This document shows, piece after piece, positions 61,903 to 64,000 of a DNA stretch of 64,000 nt. The DNA comes from Martelella mediterranea. Its GTDB lineage: Bacteria; Pseudomonadota; Alphaproteobacteria; Rhizobiales; Rhizobiaceae. The notes under the pieces are model-generated. The model made no database searches. It was not told the origin of the DNA and worked only from the letters and a program-made list of their open reading frames with translations. The position numbers were made by a program, and so were the translations under genes. Location: contig PVUG01000007.1 in assembly GCA_003001975.1 (NCBI GenBank), positions 172,967 to 236,966 of the forward strand. Direction: 5' to 3'. Numbering within the stretch: position 1 is the stretch's first letter; each line of letters opens with the position of its first letter.

Positions 61903-62976
61903 ATGAAAACCATCGGTATCGTCGGCGGCGGCCAGCTCGGTCGCATGCTGGCCATGGCTGCCGCCCGGCTCTCCATCCGCACGGTCATTCTGGAACCGCA
62001 GGCGGACTGTCCTGCAGCACAGGTGGCAAATGCGCATATCGTGGCGGCCTATGACGATGAAAGCGCGCTTGAAGAGCTTGCTGCCCGCTGCAATGTCATC
62101 ACCTATGAATTCGAAAACGTGCCTGAAAAAAGCGCGGCCCAGCTTGCGGGCAAACGCCCCGTCTATCCGCCTGCGCGCGCCCTTTCGATTTCGCAGGACC
62201 GGCTCACCGAAAAGTCCTTTCTCAATGAGTGCGGCATTCCGACAGCAGGCTTTCACGCGGTCGACACCCGCGCCGATCTCGATGCCGCGCTTGACCTGTT
62301 TGGCGGGCGCGGTGTGCTGAAGACGCGCCGTTTCGGTTATGACGGCAAGGGGCAGTGGGTTTTTACCGGTAGCGGCGATGATGCCGATGCCGCCTTTGCA
62401 GCGCTTGCCGGAGCGCCGGCGATCTTCGAGGAATGGATCGATTTCGAGCGCGAAATTTCGGTGATCGCCGCGCGCGGTGTCGATGGCGCCTTTGTCTCAT
62501 TCGATCCGGCGGAAAACGAACACCGCGACGGCATACTGCGGATTTCGCGGGTGCCGGCCCGCGTGTCTGATGAACTTGTTGGAAACGCGAAAATCGCCGC
62601 TGAAAAACTGCTCTCGGCTCTTGGCTATGTTGGCGTTGCGGGCCTTGAACTGTTTGTTGCGCGCGATGGACGTCTGCTTGCCAATGAGTTTGCCCCGCGG
62701 GTGCACAATTCCGGCCACTGGAGCGAGGCGGCCTGTGTGATCTCGCAGTTCGAGCAGCATATTCGCGCCGTCTGCGGCCTGCCGCTGATCGATCCCGTCC
62801 GCCACAGCGATTGCGTGATGCACAATATCATCGGCGACGATATGGACGACATTCCGCGCTGGATGGCGACGCCCGGCGCGCTGGTGCATCTCTATGGCAA
62901 GGAGGAAAGCCGGCCGGGCCGCAAGATGGGCCATGTCACCGTGCTTCATCCGCATGAAAACCACCGGAACGGTTGA
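61903..62976 (+). CDS. purK: 5-(carboxyamino)imidazole ribonucleotide synthase
   Basis: A 357-residue ATP-grasp enzyme that makes N5-CAIR from AIR, bicarbonate and ATP. The N-terminal Rossmann-like motif is GIVGGGQLGRMLAMAA near 4-19. The ATP-grasp part has LKTRRFGYDGKGQWV and EFAPRVHNSGHWS. ATG 61903 starts KTIGIVGGG; ATG 61891 would overlap the purE end. The gene feeds PurE directly. A terminator follows. Confidence 0.95.
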   Translation: MKTIGIVGGGQLGRMLAMAAARLSIRTVILEPQADCPAAQVANAHIVAAYDDESALEELAARCNVITYEFENVPEKSAAQLAGKRPVYPPARALSISQDRLTEKSFLNECGIPTAGFHAVDTRADLDAALDLFGGRGVLKTRRFGYDGKGQWVFTGSGDDADAAFAALAGAPAIFEEWIDFEREISVIAARGVDGAFVSFDPAENEHRDGILRISRVPARVSDELVGNAKIAAEKLLSALGYVGVAGLELFVARDGRLLANEFAPRVHNSGHWSEAACVISQFEQHIRAVCGLPLIDPVRHSDCVMHNIIGDDMDDIPRWMATPGALVHLYGKEESRPGRKMGHVTVLHPHENHRNG

Positions 62977-63013
62977 CTTTCGCGCAGCCATTCGCTAGGA
63001 ACCGGCCACAGCC

Positions 63014-63040
63014 AAGCGCGCCTCCTTCCGGCGCGCTTTT
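63014..63040 (+). terminator. Rho-independent terminator of purEK
   Basis: AAGCGCGCC (63014-63022) pairs with GGCGCGCTT (63030-63038) around a seven-base loop, and the T run reaches 63040. Confidence 0.8.
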
Positions 63041-63103
63041 GAATGTTGAAACAGACCGCCTTTACTGATCAGTCGAGAGCGGCACAAACAGCGGATCGAA
63101 AAC

Positions 63104-63229
63104 ATGAAGATCAAGAATTCGCTCAAGGCGCTCAAGTCCCGTCACCGGGAAAACCGTCTGGTGCGCCGCAAGGGCCGTGTATACATCATCAACAAGCAGA
63201 ACCCGCGCTTCAAGGCTCGTCAGGGCTGA
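63104..63229 (+). CDS. rpmJ: 50S ribosomal protein L36 (bL36), zinc-free form
   Basis: A 41-residue ribosomal protein: it starts [20 protein letters not shown] and ends [12 protein letters not shown]. It has none of the zinc-binding cysteines of classic bL36, so it is the cysteine-less form standard in Alphaproteobacteria. It lies after the purK terminator and carries its own terminator at 63284-63317. Confidence 0.95.
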   Translation: MKIKNSLKALKSRHRENRLVRRKGRVYIINKQNPRFKARQG

Positions 63230-63283
63230 GTGCGTGTAACCGGACCGTGACCGGGCCGGTGCAATATCTGTTTGACCTTTTGC

Positions 63284-63317
63284 CATGACGGGATACCATC
63301 CCGTCATGCGCTTTTTT
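63284..63317 (+). terminator. Rho-independent terminator of rpmJ, overlapping the start of the TPR gene
   Basis: CATGACGGGAT (63284-63294) pairs perfectly with ATCCCGTCATG (63298-63308), an 11-pair stem with an ACC loop, followed after three bases by TTTTTT at 63312-63317. Both in-frame ATGs of the next gene (63285 and 63306) lie in the stem arms. Confidence 0.75.
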
Positions 63318-63899
63318 GTGCCTGCTTTTCTGACATTCGTTTCGCTGGCGCCGCTGGCCGGTATGCCTGCGCTCGCGCAAACGGCCGATGGCGCTGACGT
63401 TGCGGCTGCAACGACGCCTGCCGATCCGCTAGATACATTGTATCGCCAGCTTGTGCGCACGCGCGATCCCGCCGAGGCTGCCGCTTATGCCAGGGACATC
63501 GACGATTATCTCGACCGCTCGCCCAGCGCGACGGTGTCGCTTCTGATCAAGTCTTCGGACGAGGCGGAAGCCGATGGCCGCACTGCCGCCGCGCTCGATT
63601 TCCTGTCGGAGGCGATTGCGCTCAGGCCCGATGAACCAGCGGCCTATCGCAAACGCGCGGTGCTTCACTATACCCATGGCGATCTGAACCGGGCGATGGA
63701 TGATATCGGCACGGCGCTTGCGCTGGAGCCGCGCGATTTCGGCGGGCTCGGGCTGATGGCGACCATCCTCGACCGCACCGGCCGGCCCGAAGCCGCACTT
63801 GAGGTCTGGCGGCGTTATCTCGATTTTTATCCCGCCGATCGCGATGTCGGCTCTTATGTCGATACGACCGAAAACGACTTGGCGGGTGAGCGGCTGTAA
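63306..63899 (+). CDS. Exported TPR-repeat protein
   Basis: A 197-residue periplasmic protein of unknown function. The start at ATG 63306 gives a clean signal peptide, MRFFVPAFLTFVSLAPLAG ending ALAQ near 25; ATG 63285 would add seven residues. Two to three tetratricopeptide repeats lie at about 85-170: GRTAAALDFLSEAIALRPDE, AAYRKRAVLHYTHGDLNRAM, then LMATILDRTGRPEAALEVWR. TPR units bind partner proteins. The start sits in the rpmJ terminator hairpin, which may limit its expression. Confidence 0.85.
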   Translation: MRFFVPAFLTFVSLAPLAGMPALAQTADGADVAAATTPADPLDTLYRQLVRTRDPAEAAAYARDIDDYLDRSPSATVSLLIKSSDEAEADGRTAAALDFLSEAIALRPDEPAAYRKRAVLHYTHGDLNRAMDDIGTALALEPRDFGGLGLMATILDRTGRPEAALEVWRRYLDFYPADRDVGSYVDTTENDLAGERL

Positions 63900-64000
63900 T
63901 ACCAAGAGTCAATGATTAGGACTCATATGATGCGCGCTGGAATGGTCGTCCGAGTAGGAAAATACCGCAGAGCGATGCTCAAGCATCGCGCGAGGATTTT

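Noticed and set aside
63900..64000. Short palindrome GCGATGC-TCAA-GCATCGC (63972-63989) and possible start of a repeat or gene at the window edge
   Set aside because: Too little sequence remains to tell a repeat, insertion sequence end or regulatory hairpin apart.
1..64000. CRISPR arrays, insertion sequences, prophage genes, toxin-antitoxin pairs and new defence systems
   Set aside because: No spaced direct repeats, transposase or integrase motifs or defence-type domains were seen; apart from the features above the gene content is metabolic and housekeeping.

Overview
The window comes from the chromosome of a GC-rich alphaproteobacterium of the order Hyphomicrobiales (Rhizobiales), close to Rhizobiaceae. 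The signs are the block lysC-ptsP-prfA-prmC-DUF4167, the block purE-purK-rpmJ with a DUF465 gene, a FosX-type gene beside phnM/phnN, RirA-type TGA-N9-TCA boxes, RIME-like palindromic repeats, and a polA-linked small RNA with anti-Shine-Dalgarno loops. A halotolerant genus such as Martelella is a guess only. No insertion sequence, prophage, CRISPR array, tRNA or rRNA is recognisable.

Layout. 1-0.6 kb: truncated LysR regulator. 0.7-7.7 kb: hydroxamate siderophore uptake (TonB receptor, AraC regulator, fhuC-fhuD-fhuB) with two candidate iron boxes. 7.7-18.1 kb: LacI-controlled oligosaccharide locus (ABC importer, heparinase II/III-like protein, cupin, GH2 glycosidase), followed by a DUF4422-GT8 fusion glycosyltransferase. 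20-24 kb: class A penicillin-binding protein, a RIME-like repeat and an M20 dipeptidase. 24.1-27.9 kb: a candidate sRNA divergent from polA, then an SMR transporter. 27.8-30.8 kb: phosphonate-related fosX, DUF1045, phnM and phnN. 30.9-36.7 kb: gpmA, dapB, an SDR with its TetR regulator, glk and a MepA-type endopeptidase. 36.9-42.8 kb: a YejABEF-type peptide importer, with a second RIME-like repeat between the binding protein and first permease. 42.9-45.8 kb: a 2-hydroxyacid dehydrogenase, two tandem single-span membrane proteins and pncB. 45.9-50.9 kb: a cobalamin riboswitch followed by btuB, btuF, btuC and btuD. 51-64 kb: housekeeping genes lysC, ptsP, prfA, prmC, DUF4167, cmk, rpsA, a small unknown gene, DUF465, purE, purK, rpmJ and a TPR protein.

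How the parts fit. Two complete TonB/ABC import routes (iron-siderophore and vitamin B12) each carry their own control element: protein-binding boxes for iron and an RNA switch for B12. In the sugar locus only the binding protein has an export signal. The heparinase-like protein and the GH2 enzyme have none, so the model is import of an intact acidic oligosaccharide followed by cytoplasmic breakdown. The most notable non-coding signal is the minus-strand RNA at about 24191-24342, which has C-rich pyrimidine loops in three hairpins.
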